From positions 28,058 through 92,057 of the forward strand of contig KI542676.1 of NCBI GenBank assembly GCA_000496135.1: 64,000 bases of DNA, written 5' to 3'. Both the position numbers and the translations under genes were made by a program. Source of the DNA: Thermoplasmatales archaeon E-plasma. GTDB taxonomy: Archaea; Thermoplasmatota; Thermoplasmata; Thermoplasmatales; Thermoplasmataceae. Under the pieces are notes generated by a model, which saw nothing but the letters and a program-made list of their open reading frames with translations, had not been told where the DNA came from and made no database searches. The stretch's first letter is position 1, and every line of letters starts with the position of its first letter. Below are positions 54,210 to 63,665 of the stretch, piece after piece.

Positions 54210-55127
54210 ATGTCTGGAAAAATAGTTGTAAGTGGTGGCACAGGTTTAATAGGCTCAATCCTGATTAAAGAGCTCACTGCAATGAAGTATGACGTAGTCA
54301 TAGTAACAAGAAATCCCGAAAAAGCTAAGACTTCATTTCCTGAAATATCAGATTTAGTAAAATGGGAACCTCAAAATCCAGAAGATCTGGCTAATTATAT
54401 TGAAGACTCAAAAGCGGTGATTAACCTTTCGGGAGCACCGGTATTCGCCAAATGGAAAGGGAATTATTCTATTCAGGTTAAGGACAGCAGGGTACTTGGT
54501 ACGAGATACATAGTTGAATCAATCAAGAAGACAAAAAATAAACCGGGATGCTTAATTAACGGCTCTGCCACTGGAATTTATGGTTATGGGAAATCATTCA
54601 GCGGGGTTAACGACGAAAGCGGTAAACCCTCAGGTGATTTCTGGGGTTCTCTGGTTCATGATTGGGAAAATGAGGCTATTTTAGCTGAGAATGAAGGCGT
54701 TAGAACGGTTTTATTGAGAACCTCACTGGTTCTGGAAAAGGATAAAGGAGCGCTGGAAGCACTTGTTCCCTATTTTATGAAGGGTCTTGGAGGTTATGTA
54801 ATGCCAGGGAAACAGATATTTTCATGGATTCATATTAAGGACGAAATAGGTGTCATAGTCAAAGCTATTGAAAATACTTCATTTCATGGTCCAGTGAATT
54901 TAGTTGCAGGGAATGAAACATCCAAGGAATTCTCGAGAAAACTCGGCAAGGTTCTTCATAAGCGATCTGGGCTACCCATACCACAGTTCGTTATAAAGCG
55001 AATGTTCGGAACGGCTTCCGATCTTGTGACAGGGGGCTCTTACGTTGAAAGCATGAGGATGAATGAACTGGGGTATAAACCAGTATTCAAAGATTTTGAA
55101 TCTGCCATTTCGGATCTTTACAGATAA
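54210..55127 (+). CDS. NAD-dependent epimerase, SDR39U1/TIGR01777 family
   Basis: An atypical short-chain dehydrogenase, 305 residues from ATG 54210. The Rossmann motif is VSGGTGLIGS (about 6-15), then VINLSGAPV, the Ser in NGSATGIYGYG and a Tyr-Gly-rich segment. The C-terminal IPQFVIKRMFGTASDLVTGGSY (in parts) is characteristic of the YfcH/SDR39U1 family. Members are called nucleoside-diphosphate sugar epimerases, but the substrate is unknown and some are linked to cell-division genes. ATG 54210 follows AT-rich boxes at about 54173-54200. Confidence 0.87.
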   Translation: MSGKIVVSGGTGLIGSILIKELTAMKYDVVIVTRNPEKAKTSFPEISDLVKWEPQNPEDLANYIEDSKAVINLSGAPVFAKWKGNYSIQVKDSRVLGTRYIVESIKKTKNKPGCLINGSATGIYGYGKSFSGVNDESGKPSGDFWGSLVHDWENEAILAENEGVRTVLLRTSLVLEKDKGALEALVPYFMKGLGGYVMPGKQIFSWIHIKDEIGVIVKAIENTSFHGPVNLVAGNETSKEFSRKLGKVLHKRSGLPIPQFVIKRMFGTASDLVTGGSYVESMRMNELGYKPVFKDFESAISDLYR

Positions 55128-55157
55128 AGATGAGCACAAATTGCATTATTAAGCAGG

Positions 55158-56087
55158 TCATCTAACATGAAGGATCTGGTTTCTGCCTGATTCGAGGAGT
55201 TCAATTTTTATATATTTTTTTTCAAATCTAATCTTTTTCTTCATATGCCGGGAGAAATAAACAGTAATAAACGGGACAAATCTTGAAAGTTTCACTATTT
55301 TCTCCCTGAAATCAGGGGACGTATTAGATGCATAGGCTGCTAACATGGAATCAAGGAATTCCTCTCCAAACTCGTAAGTGAGACCTGCAAAATCATATAT
55401 TGGATTTCTGAAAGAAAAATCACCCCAGTCTATAATTCCGCTAATTTTACCCTCAATTTCATTATACAATATATTGTTAGACATAAAATCACCATGGCAT
55501 GGCACAATTTTCGTGCCCATTTGTTTTAAACTGCCCATCGATGTCCGCATTATTTCAATATACGAGGAAACGTTTGTCTTATTTCTCATTTCCTCGAAGT
55601 ATTCTAACACTGAATTCAATAATTCAAGATCAGTTTCATTTCTTTCGTTATTCACGTTTGATATTCCTGATCTGAGGATTTGGGCCAATTCATCAGGAAT
55701 ATTGTGAAGTTTTTGGAGAAATAAACCAAGAGATTTTGAAGTTTTGATTTTGTTTTCACCAATGATATGAATATTCTGTAGTTCAATGCCAGGTAACATT
55801 TCATAGATGACAATTATAATTTTATTTCCATCTATTGAATCAATTTCGGCAAGATTCATATCAGGTATGGGTAAAGGTAATTCTTTTCGGAGAAGGTCAG
55901 TTACAATCTTTTCCTTAATTATGGAATGTTGTACAGTGATATTTCGCGGCACCTTTACCGCAACTTTTCCATCCAGTATGAAGAACCTGGAGTCCCATCC
56001 ACCTTTTTTTTCAGTGATGATTTTTATATTTTTATCGCCAAATGGCAAATCACGTAACTGGGTTACATTGAATTCATATGAACTCAT
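55158..56087 (-). CDS. Aminoglycoside phosphotransferase-like kinase (APH fold)
   Basis: A 309-residue small-molecule kinase of the APH/choline-kinase fold. The catalytic loop is VPCHGDFMSNNILY (HGDxxxxN) and the metal site is GIIDWGDFSFRNPIYDFAGL (in parts). An N-terminal KVPRNIT supplies the nucleotide lysine. No resistance gene context is visible, and archaeal members more often phosphorylate metabolites (sugars, choline, homoserine, thioribose). The substrate cannot be named. It is a monocistronic minus-strand gene. Confidence 0.82.
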   Translation of the reverse strand: MSSYEFNVTQLRDLPFGDKNIKIITEKKGGWDSRFFILDGKVAVKVPRNITVQHSIIKEKIVTDLLRKELPLPIPDMNLAEIDSIDGNKIIIVIYEMLPGIELQNIHIIGENKIKTSKSLGLFLQKLHNIPDELAQILRSGISNVNNERNETDLELLNSVLEYFEEMRNKTNVSSYIEIMRTSMGSLKQMGTKIVPCHGDFMSNNILYNEIEGKISGIIDWGDFSFRNPIYDFAGLTYEFGEEFLDSMLAAYASNTSPDFREKIVKLSRFVPFITVYFSRHMKKKIRFEKKYIKIELLESGRNQILHVR

Positions 56088-56221
56088 TAACTGACCTCTA
56101 AAATATTATAAAAGATGAGCAATGCCAATCAAAGGTATGATAGGTCAGGAATATAAATGATTTGATGGTTGAAAAATAATGTTATATGTAACCTTTTTGA
56201 CATTGAGAATATTTCCGGAAT

Positions 56222-57997
56222 TTATGCACCCGTGTTATATTGGATATTGTACATTTTTCGGAAAACTCCATTTGAGTTTAGCAATTCAGAGAAGGTCCCC
56301 TCCTCCACCTTCTCCCCATTTTCAAAGGAAATAACCCTGTCAACCAGGGAAATCATTGAAAATCTGTGAGTAATCAAAATTAGAGTCTTTCCTTTCAGGA
56401 ATGAATTTAATGATGAAATAATGAGCTTTTCAGAGTACGGATCTATCTGTGAAGTAGGTTCGTCCATGATCAGAATTTCAGGGTCCCTGATAAACGCCCT
56501 TAAAATTGATATAGCCTGCCTCTGTCCTTCCGATAAATTTCTTCCCATCTCCCCTATTTCACTATTCAATCCAGACTCCAGATTTTCAAAGAGTGGATAC
56601 AAGCCAAACTGCTTTGCCTTATCTATTATCATTTCATCCGTAGCTTCAGGGAAGAATGTCTTTATATTCTCTATAATAGAACCACGAAACATGAACGGTT
56701 CCTGTAAAACCGGGGCAATCAGATGCCGGTATGTGTTTGTATCAATAGTCTTTAAATCAACGCCATCTATAAAGATACTTCCGGAAGTTGGATTGTAGAA
56801 CTTGAGCAGCAGGTTTGAAAACGTTGTTTTTCCAGCTCCGGTATGACCCACGATCCCGATCTTTTCTCCTTTCTTAATCTCTATATTTATGTCTTTTAGG
56901 GCAGGCGAATCTCCATAGTAGAATGAGACATTATTAAATTTTATTGAACCACTGAATGACTCCACCTTTTTATTTCCGGCCTTTGCACCTTCATCAGGAG
57001 TACTGTCAATTATTCCATATATCCTGGTTATTCCCACCATGGAAGACTGATAGGAATTGTAGAGTTGCGATAGCTGTGTTACCGGATCAAAGAATTCCTG
57101 AACATAAACAACAAAACTTACAAGAATACCAACTGAAATTGCACCAGCCAGCAGTTGCTGAGCTCCTGCAATCAGTACTATGGCTATTCCAGTGGCCTCA
57201 ATCACTCTTATGATTGCGCCATAAATGGATGATAGTCTTGCCGCTTTGAGATTTGCTTCAAAGTTATCATTGTTAAGGCCATCGAACCTGGTAGCCATGC
57301 GGTCTTCTACATTGAACGACTTTATCGCTCTGATTCCGCTTATATTTTCAGCGAGATTTCCTGTTATTGCAGCTATTGTTCTTCTCGTTCTCAGATAATT
57401 TCTCCTGACCATCCTCTGAATAGAGACTGTAAATCCTGATAGCAACGGAATAACTATGAGGGCATATAATGTGAGATTAAAATCAAGATAGAACATTATG
57501 GAGATAGAAACTATTACAGTTGAAATTCCAGAGACAACCTGAGGTATCTGAAACGTCAGGAATTCACTCAAGGTTTCTGCATCATTTGTTATCCTGCTTA
57601 TGAGATATCCTGTTTTGACCTTTCCAAAAAACGAGACTGGCACCCTCTGAACATTTTCGAATGCACGGTCTCTCAATTCCTTAATTGTCTTTTGCGCAAC
57701 GCCTGTCGAACTTATGGTCCTGATTCTGTTGGAGAAGAATTGAATAATATAGAACCCCAGAAACGCAGATCCAAATATGTATAGATCCGTGAAATTCCTA
57801 TTGATAACACCGTTTATTGCAAGACCTAATGCAAGGGGATAAAGAGTGCCGGCGATTGCAGTTACTACCACAGCTATAATCAAATAGGCGCTATCTCTGC
57901 GATGAGAAAGAATTTGTCTAACCAGGCGCCTGAACACCTTTGCGCCCTTTTCGCTTTTTAATACATCCTCTTCTTCTTCCTCGTAACTACGCGGCAT
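56222..57997 (-). CDS. ABC exporter half-transporter (consensus Walker B, LSEGQ signature)
   Basis: A type IV ABC exporter of about 591 residues: six membrane helices (about 30-320), then the ATPase. Walker A is GHTGAGKTT, the signature is LSEGQRQAISILRAF, and Walker B is ILIMDEPTSQID with the catalytic Glu. ATG 57997 is preferred over 58012 because GGAGGTGA (58003-58010) is a strong ribosome binding site five bases before it. It overlaps the upstream half-transporter by 11 bases. The variant LSEGQ would sit opposite the degenerate Walker B of the partner, as in asymmetric heterodimers such as TM287/288. The substrate is unknown. Confidence 0.9.
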   Translation of the reverse strand: MPRSYEEEEEDVLKSEKGAKVFRRLVRQILSHRRDSAYLIIAVVVTAIAGTLYPLALGLAINGVINRNFTDLYIFGSAFLGFYIIQFFSNRIRTISSTGVAQKTIKELRDRAFENVQRVPVSFFGKVKTGYLISRITNDAETLSEFLTFQIPQVVSGISTVIVSISIMFYLDFNLTLYALIVIPLLSGFTVSIQRMVRRNYLRTRRTIAAITGNLAENISGIRAIKSFNVEDRMATRFDGLNNDNFEANLKAARLSSIYGAIIRVIEATGIAIVLIAGAQQLLAGAISVGILVSFVVYVQEFFDPVTQLSQLYNSYQSSMVGITRIYGIIDSTPDEGAKAGNKKVESFSGSIKFNNVSFYYGDSPALKDINIEIKKGEKIGIVGHTGAGKTTFSNLLLKFYNPTSGSIFIDGVDLKTIDTNTYRHLIAPVLQEPFMFRGSIIENIKTFFPEATDEMIIDKAKQFGLYPLFENLESGLNSEIGEMGRNLSEGQRQAISILRAFIRDPEILIMDEPTSQIDPYSEKLIISSLNSFLKGKTLILITHRFSMISLVDRVISFENGEKVEEGTFSELLNSNGVFRKMYNIQYNTGA

Positions 57998-59753
57998 TGC
58001 TATCACCTCCATTATTGAAGGTATAACCGTCTGTGATACCCTTTAAATCACTGGTTATGTCAAATATCTCTTCCACTGAACCATTCTGTAATCGAAGAAC
58101 CCGATCAGCGAATTTTATAGCGGAATCTCTGTGTGTGACAATAAGGACCGTGGTTCCTGACATTTCTTCCTTGACTTTTTTTAAGATTTCAAGTTCAGTT
58201 TCAGGATCAACGCTTGATGTTGCATCGTCTAGAATTAATATTTTTGGTTCAGCCACTATGGCTCTGGCAATAGCAACCCTCTGTCTTTGCCCTCCTGATA
58301 GGGTTATGCCTCTTTCGCCAACTCTTGTATTGTATTTTTCAGGTAAGGAATCTACGAAATCTCCTATGTCTGCAATCCTAGCCGCTTTCACAACGGCTTC
58401 CGTGCTTAATGTAGTATCGCTTAATGTAATGTTATCCATTATTGTTCCTGAGAGGAGGGTAATCTCCTGTGGCACCAGTGCCACTGTCCTCCTGAGTTCA
58501 GAAAGAGAAATCTGTGAAATATCCCGTCCTCCAATGGAAATGATGCCGGAAGTAGGTTCATAGAACCTTGGTATGAGATTTACAAAGGAACTTTTTCCAG
58601 ATGCTGTCTTTCCAGTAATACATACTATTTCTCCCTGGGGTATCTTCAGGTTAACTCCCCTGAATATATACCGCTTCCCTCTCTGAAAAGATACATTTTT
58701 TATTTCAAGATCCCCGCTGTGCTTAGTTCTATTCGGACCTTGAATATCCTCCTGCATTTCATCTGATAAAACAACATTAATCCTCTGAATTCCAGCCCTT
58801 GCATTTTCTGAAAAGACTATTAATCTTCCTAGGAAACTGATTGGAAACGTCATTATACTGAAAATATTCACTGCAGCTACTAGGTTTCCAACCTGTGAGG
58901 CATTGATTATTGAGGTATATCCTCCGTATAATAATATTGCAGTGGCAGCAATGCTTATGGTTAATGGCATCAGGTTATTGTAAAATCCTCTGAGACGGGC
59001 TACATCCATGTATTCATCGAAATATGAATTTGTGGTGCTGCTGAACTTTTTTATCTCTTCATCTTCTATTGAGAATCCTCTGACAACTCTATTCCCAACA
59101 ATATTCTCCTGAAGCTCCTCATTCATATCTCCGTAGTACGTTCTTATCTTTCTCCAGTGCAATCTCTGTTTTCTCTGAAATACCACTCCTGTCAATATGA
59201 GTGCAGGAACTGTAACAATGAAAATCAGGGAATAAATGGGATCAAGAATGAAAAGGAATACGACACTGAAAAGAATCATGAATAGTGTTGGTAAAAGCTG
59301 GTTTGTAGTATTCATGATAAAATTTCTGGTGGCATCCACATCCATCGTGGATCTAGATAAAAGATCTCCGGAGGTTTGTGTTTCAAAAAACAGGAACTTT
59401 TTCTTCATTAAATGATCAAAAATGTTCTTCCTCATTCCGTATGCATAGAGCTGGCTTATGTATTGCGAACCGTAATTAACAAAGAACTGGAAAAAACCTG
59501 AAACAGCTGAGACAATAAGGATTAATATTGCAAAATATTCAAGCGTTGCAAAATTCAGTGATTGAATTGATGATACTGCATCACCAATTAGTACGGGTAT
59601 CAAAAGTCTGGTTGCAGATGTTATGATAGATATGGAAATCACTGAATATAAAACCCATCTCTTACCTTTCAGATATTTAGAGCCGAAATATAGAGGATAA
59701 AGGACGGCTATTATATTATGTATCCTCCTTCTTAAATTTATAGGGTTATTCAT
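57987..59753 (-). CDS. ABC exporter half-transporter (degenerate Walker B)
   Basis: A type IV ABC exporter of 588 residues with six membrane helices and an ATPase domain. Walker A is GKTASGKSS, the signature LSGGQRQRVAIARAI is canonical, and Walker B is ILILDDATSSVD, with Asp in place of the catalytic Glu. It is the first gene of a two-gene operon whose second product has the complementary features, so the two should form one heterodimer with one consensus and one degenerate ATP site. Its products may export drugs, lipids or peptides. Confidence 0.9.
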   Translation of the reverse strand: MNNPINLRRRIHNIIAVLYPLYFGSKYLKGKRWVLYSVISISIITSATRLLIPVLIGDAVSSIQSLNFATLEYFAILILIVSAVSGFFQFFVNYGSQYISQLYAYGMRKNIFDHLMKKKFLFFETQTSGDLLSRSTMDVDATRNFIMNTTNQLLPTLFMILFSVVFLFILDPIYSLIFIVTVPALILTGVVFQRKQRLHWRKIRTYYGDMNEELQENIVGNRVVRGFSIEDEEIKKFSSTTNSYFDEYMDVARLRGFYNNLMPLTISIAATAILLYGGYTSIINASQVGNLVAAVNIFSIMTFPISFLGRLIVFSENARAGIQRINVVLSDEMQEDIQGPNRTKHSGDLEIKNVSFQRGKRYIFRGVNLKIPQGEIVCITGKTASGKSSFVNLIPRFYEPTSGIISIGGRDISQISLSELRRTVALVPQEITLLSGTIMDNITLSDTTLSTEAVVKAARIADIGDFVDSLPEKYNTRVGERGITLSGGQRQRVAIARAIVAEPKILILDDATSSVDPETELEILKKVKEEMSGTTVLIVTHRDSAIKFADRVLRLQNGSVEEIFDITSDLKGITDGYTFNNGGDSNAA

Positions 59754-60004
59754 GTTGAACGCGATATACTCAGTTAATTACACCTTATTCTGTCATATGA
59801 TTTAAGTTTCATGGGATTTTTAAAGGAAAAATCAAATGTCTAAATGCAAAATATTCAAAACCAAACCTAACGCAAAAATCTATGGAAAAAGAGTCAAAAT
59901 TAAGGATGACTTATTTTAAAAGTAAACATACTCGTGCATGTGTAAGATTCTTGTTTCTAATAAGTCATAGTTAAGATTTGTTTGGTTTGAACATTTTATG
60001 AATC

Positions 60005-60943
60005 TTATTGTGGCAGGTAGTCTATTTTGGATGAAGCAAAGGCCGAATTGAGTTCTGAGATATCTTTCTTTTCAAGCGTGAATGATGCAGATTCAGCATT
60101 TTCCAATGCCTGTTTGCTATTTTTTGCCCCCGGAATGGGAACGACATCTTCCTTTGAGATCAACCAGTTGAGTGCAATCTGTGCTGAAGTTTTGGAATAT
60201 TTTTCCGACAGCATCTTTAAAACGGCAATAATGTTCTCCAGTGAGTCCAGGTTCTTTGGGGAAAATAATTCATTCCCTTCTCTAATGTCTCCTTTTGGTG
60301 AATTTCCTTTATTATATTTTCCTGTCAGGACTCCCTGTGCAAGAGGACTCCATGCAATTATTGTTATCCGGTTCTTCCTGCAAAATGGCAGGACTTCCTC
60401 CTCAATATTTCTCTGGATCAAGTTATACCTTACCTGATTCGATACGATTGGTACGTCTCCAAGTATACCCATAGCTTCCTCCAGATCCCTGACTGCAAAG
60501 TTGCTAACTCCAATAGCCTTAATTTTTCCATTTTCGTAAAGTTTCTTCATCCCTTTAAATGTCTGGGAAAAAGGAATCTGCTCCCATGGGTCGGGCCAGT
60601 GAATCTGGTAAAGGTCAATATAATTCACACCAAGTCGCTTTATACTTGCCTCAGCGGCTCTCTGGAGTTCATCATATCTGAGATGTGCTCCAGCCACCTT
60701 TGTGGCAATAATAAAATTCTCTCTCCCATATTTCTTAAGGGCCCTACCCAAAACCCTTTCGCTATTTCCGTTTCCATAAGCTTCAGCGGTGTCAAGAAAA
60801 TTAACACCGTTTTGCATGGCGGTTCCCACAGCTTCTATAATACTCTCTTCGTCCCCCTTCCAGGCACTACTCGCCTGCCATAATCCCATTCCAATTTTTG
60901 AAACTTTTAAGAAGTTTTTTCGCCCTATTGACAAAAATTCCAT
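60005..60943 (-). CDS. Aldo/keto reductase
   Basis: An NADPH-dependent TIM-barrel oxidoreductase, 312 residues. The catalytic tetrad is readable: Asp in FLDTAEAYG, Tyr in AEAYGNGNSE, Lys in ATKVAG and His in YQIHWPDP. The NADP-binding end is IPGAKNSKQALENAES. The group resembles the YajO/Tas-like and voltage-channel-beta-like archaeal members. The substrate is open. It is a single minus-strand gene with AT-rich promoter sequence upstream. Confidence 0.92.
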   Translation of the reverse strand: MEFLSIGRKNFLKVSKIGMGLWQASSAWKGDEESIIEAVGTAMQNGVNFLDTAEAYGNGNSERVLGRALKKYGRENFIIATKVAGAHLRYDELQRAAEASIKRLGVNYIDLYQIHWPDPWEQIPFSQTFKGMKKLYENGKIKAIGVSNFAVRDLEEAMGILGDVPIVSNQVRYNLIQRNIEEEVLPFCRKNRITIIAWSPLAQGVLTGKYNKGNSPKGDIREGNELFSPKNLDSLENIIAVLKMLSEKYSKTSAQIALNWLISKEDVVPIPGAKNSKQALENAESASFTLEKKDISELNSAFASSKIDYLPQ

Positions 60944-61401
60944 AGTTAACTATAGGATTTAAAAGTATAAACCTATCTTATTCATGATTCATCTGACTTT
61001 CATGTGGGTATGAACTTTCAGATCATATTGTTCCCCTCGTTATTTGAGTTTTCTCGGAAAGGTTGTCCGGTTGACTGAATCCCAATCTGATTCAAATTGC
61101 TCTGGAAATAGAAAAATTGCATTAATCAAAGCGACATTTTATAGAACATTCTGATAAAAAGTGCGTACGGTCAAATACATTTTATTAGACGTCTAGTCTC
61201 CTCAGTCAATGAATGAAAATATCTGGAATTGGATCATGATTAAAAAGTGGCAATTCCATAAAGTAGTTTCAGCAAAACCATTGAAAATTGCAAAGCAACG
61301 TGCGATTTAATAATCAGGGTGTTGTGGTCATACATCAGGCATAAACACCCAGGAAGAGCTTAAACTACAGGGGTACATAACCGAGAATTTCCATTAGCCA
61401 T
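60944..61401. other. Long intergenic region
   Basis: These 458 bases lie between the aldo/keto reductase and the DsrE-like gene. A possible 30-odd-codon frame starts at about 61209-61213, but it has no supporting signal. No tRNA, repeat or known element was seen. Confidence 0.35.
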
Positions 61402-61746
61402 TCAAAATGTTAGAACTGCATACCCCTCTTTTATAAGGGAACTAATAATAGACCCAACATATTCAACTTTTATTCCCATTTCAATAAGTTTTGGTTCTAT
61501 CCCCTCATCTCTAGCAATTGCTGCACATGCTGTTGGGATAATACCGGCTTTCTGGATAACTTCTATGTTTCCCCTGATCTCATCGTCATCACTAAGTATC
61601 AGCTTTTCGCTTGGACCGAAAAATATGATGCGGACATCATCAAGCCATTTATATTTTACAGCGTTGACAGCATACATTATCCCGGTTAATGCTTTTTCTC
61701 TTGCTTCCTCTCCAGATGATATTATTACCAGCGCTTTATCTGCCAC
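61402..61746 (-). CDS. DsrE-like protein
   Basis: A 114-residue small alpha/beta protein of the DsrE/DsrF-like group. The patterns ALVIISSGEEAREKALTGIMYAVNAV (in parts), VRIIFFGPSEKLI and IPTACAAIARDEGI fit that fold. One cysteine (TACAAIA) is near the position used for sulfur transfer in some relatives, though this is uncertain. GTG 61746 is chosen because a TATATAA box at 61765-61773 lies about 23 bases upstream; TTG 61755 is the longer option. The role in sulfur transfer is inferred only. Confidence 0.7.
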   Translation of the reverse strand: MADKALVIISSGEEAREKALTGIMYAVNAVKYKWLDDVRIIFFGPSEKLILSDDDEIRGNIEVIQKAGIIPTACAAIARDEGIEPKLIEMGIKVEYVGSIISSLIKEGYAVLTF

Positions 61747-62216
61747 AAATTTCAATTCAGTGAATTTATATAACCTTTTCGGGAAAACCTGACTGAGAGT
61801 CGAGAAATGCTTCAGGTCAGGAACAGCATTATTATTCTTAACTGATCTAAAATATTGTGATTCAGCCGTAGGCTTTCTTACCTTCTCATGTGGAAGGCAA
61901 GCTGTGAAATAGGTTTTACAAAAACTTAATTGCTAAGCGGGTAAGTTTAAGATATGATGTTTAGGTTAAGTAACTCATTTACGTTGAGAGATACAGGCTT
62001 ATGGGAGGATACTAAATACGAGCATGAGCATCCTGCAATGAATAGATTCTGATACTGCTGCTAACAGTATGGCGAATTAGGAACGTTTTTGTAAGTTTGC
62101 TAAATACCATATCCCACTTTTAGCCATAATATAATTATCATCTAAGGAATACTTAAGTATAACTAGGTCATTATTTAATTCAGATAAAGAGCACTTAAAA
62201 TAAAGGAATGAAAGTC
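61747..62216. other. Long divergent intergenic region
   Basis: Roughly 470 bases between the DsrE-like gene and the reductase. The promoter of the former is at about 61765-61773 and that of the latter at about 62190-62203. The rest, including a short frame near 61954-62051, shows no recognisable gene. Confidence 0.35.
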
Positions 62217-62780
62217 ATGCGAAAAGTAATTTTGGATACAATAATCTCTCTGGATGGATATTATACCAGCCCAAAGAGTGAAATAGATTGGTTCGGATTT
62301 AACAGAGAGGAGATTGAATGGTCAAAGCAAATTCTTCGAAGGGTCGACACGATGCTTTATGGTCGGGTTACTTATCTGGAGTTCAGTGAATTCTGGCCGA
62401 ATGCCTCTCCAAGCCCTGATGGCTTCGACTCTGAAATCATTGGGAAGTTAAATGGACTTCAAAAGGTAGTATTCTCAAGAACTCTTTCAGAGGTGAAGTG
62501 GCACCCTGCAGTGATCATTCGTGAAAATCCGGTAAACGAAATTACGAAGCTGAAAGTGGAACGTGGCAAAGACATGGTTATCATAGGCAGCGGTACACTA
62601 GTGTCTACGCTTGTTAAAAGCGACTTGATCGATGAATATCGCATCAGGATTCGACCCATTATATTGGGAGCGGGAAAACCACTTTTCATCGATGACCAAA
62701 AAAGGCACATGCTCAGGTTGATTTCTTCAAGGTCTTTTGATAATGGTGTTGTTGCACTTCATTATGAACCAGCCAATTAA
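62217..62780 (+). CDS. RibD C-terminal domain / dihydrofolate reductase-like protein
   Basis: A 187-residue protein of the RibD-C / DHFR-like fold, as in YyaP/YwjB-type reductases. It begins MRKVILDTIISLDGYYT, then DTMLYGRVTYLEFSEFW and a GSGTLVSTLVKSDLIDEYRIRIRPIILGAGKPLF (in parts) segment that binds NADPH. ATG 62217 is used; ATG 62208 adds three residues. The role of stand-alone members is often unknown, and both pterin reduction and riboflavin-pathway reduction are possible. It has its own AT-rich promoter. Confidence 0.85.
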   Translation: MRKVILDTIISLDGYYTSPKSEIDWFGFNREEIEWSKQILRRVDTMLYGRVTYLEFSEFWPNASPSPDGFDSEIIGKLNGLQKVVFSRTLSEVKWHPAVIIRENPVNEITKLKVERGKDMVIIGSGTLVSTLVKSDLIDEYRIRIRPIILGAGKPLFIDDQKRHMLRLISSRSFDNGVVALHYEPAN

Positions 62781-62916
62781 CCTCCGCTATAAACTGTCAG
62801 AACATCATTTTACAAAAGCACAGAATTCTAATTACCTAACTTTTTGACCGCTTTTATTCACTACATTCTTCAGGCCTTAATTATCAACGGTCCACTGAAA
62901 CATGTAAATGCTGTGT

Positions 62917-62934
62917 AGTGTAAAACTATACACT
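62917..62934. repeat. Inverted repeat AGTGTA-N6-TACACT
   Basis: Six-base arms at 62917-62922 and 62929-62934, immediately before the transposase remnant. This may be part of the left end of the IS element. A matching right end was not found. Confidence 0.3.
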
Positions 62935-62937
62935 GCG

Positions 62938-63660
62938 ACATTCATAAGAAAAATCAGGACAAAATCCAGAACCTATCTCGCTGAGGTACGGACTAAGAGG
63001 GTGGACGGCAAAGTGAAACAGTAGTTCATAAGATACGTGGGCAAGGAGATGAATAGCTCCGCGGTGCGGAAGATATCGCCCAGTGACGGAAGAGCAATGG
63101 AGGTGCGCAGATCACTGGATGTTGAGGTGGTTCACAGGATATCATCCAGGCTGGGAATCAACGCTATGACCCCGGGAAATGCATCTGTCATGGTATATTC
63201 ACAGCTTCTTGATAACCCTGCAATAAGCAGGATGTCGGAATATCTGCGTGAAACGGAGATACTGAGATATCTTGGCATTGAAAGTATTGATACCGGGGAT
63301 CTTTACGAATCCCTGCAGGAAATAAACGATATGGATTTCTCAGCCATGTAGGAGAAGCTTGCATCCCTCTTCCACCATATTGAAAGGGACAGGAAGTCTA
63401 TAATAATAGATGTTACCGATACGTATTTCACGGGAGATTCCATAGTGAGAAAGGGAAAGGAGGGGAGGATAAAGAAGTTCATGCAGATCGCCCTCGTTGT
63501 GACGGAGAAGAGAGGATTTCCATTGTTCCACCGCGTATTGCCGCGCAATATTTCCAGCAGATCCATCATGGACGATATTGTTAAGGATCTGTGGTTGAAG
63601 GGATATACCGCGATTATAATGGATCGTGGATTGTCTGATCCGGGAAGAAAAAATCCATAG
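62938..63660 (+). pseudogene. IS1634-like (IS4-group) DDE transposase remnant
   Basis: The reading frame runs from about 62938 (FIRKIRTKSRTYLAEV) but has no start codon, with ACA where ATG is expected. Stops interrupt it at 63022-63024 (after DGKVKQ) and 63349-63351 (after DFSAM). The continuing sequence shows DVTDTYFTGDS (first Asp) and AIIMDRGLSDPG (second Asp), both typical of IS1634-family transposases. The frame ends at 63658-63660, where DNA of the minus-strand arginase remnant begins, so the C-terminal catalytic Glu part is missing. It is a dead, 3'-truncated element. Confidence 0.8.
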
Positions 63661-63665
63661 CTACC

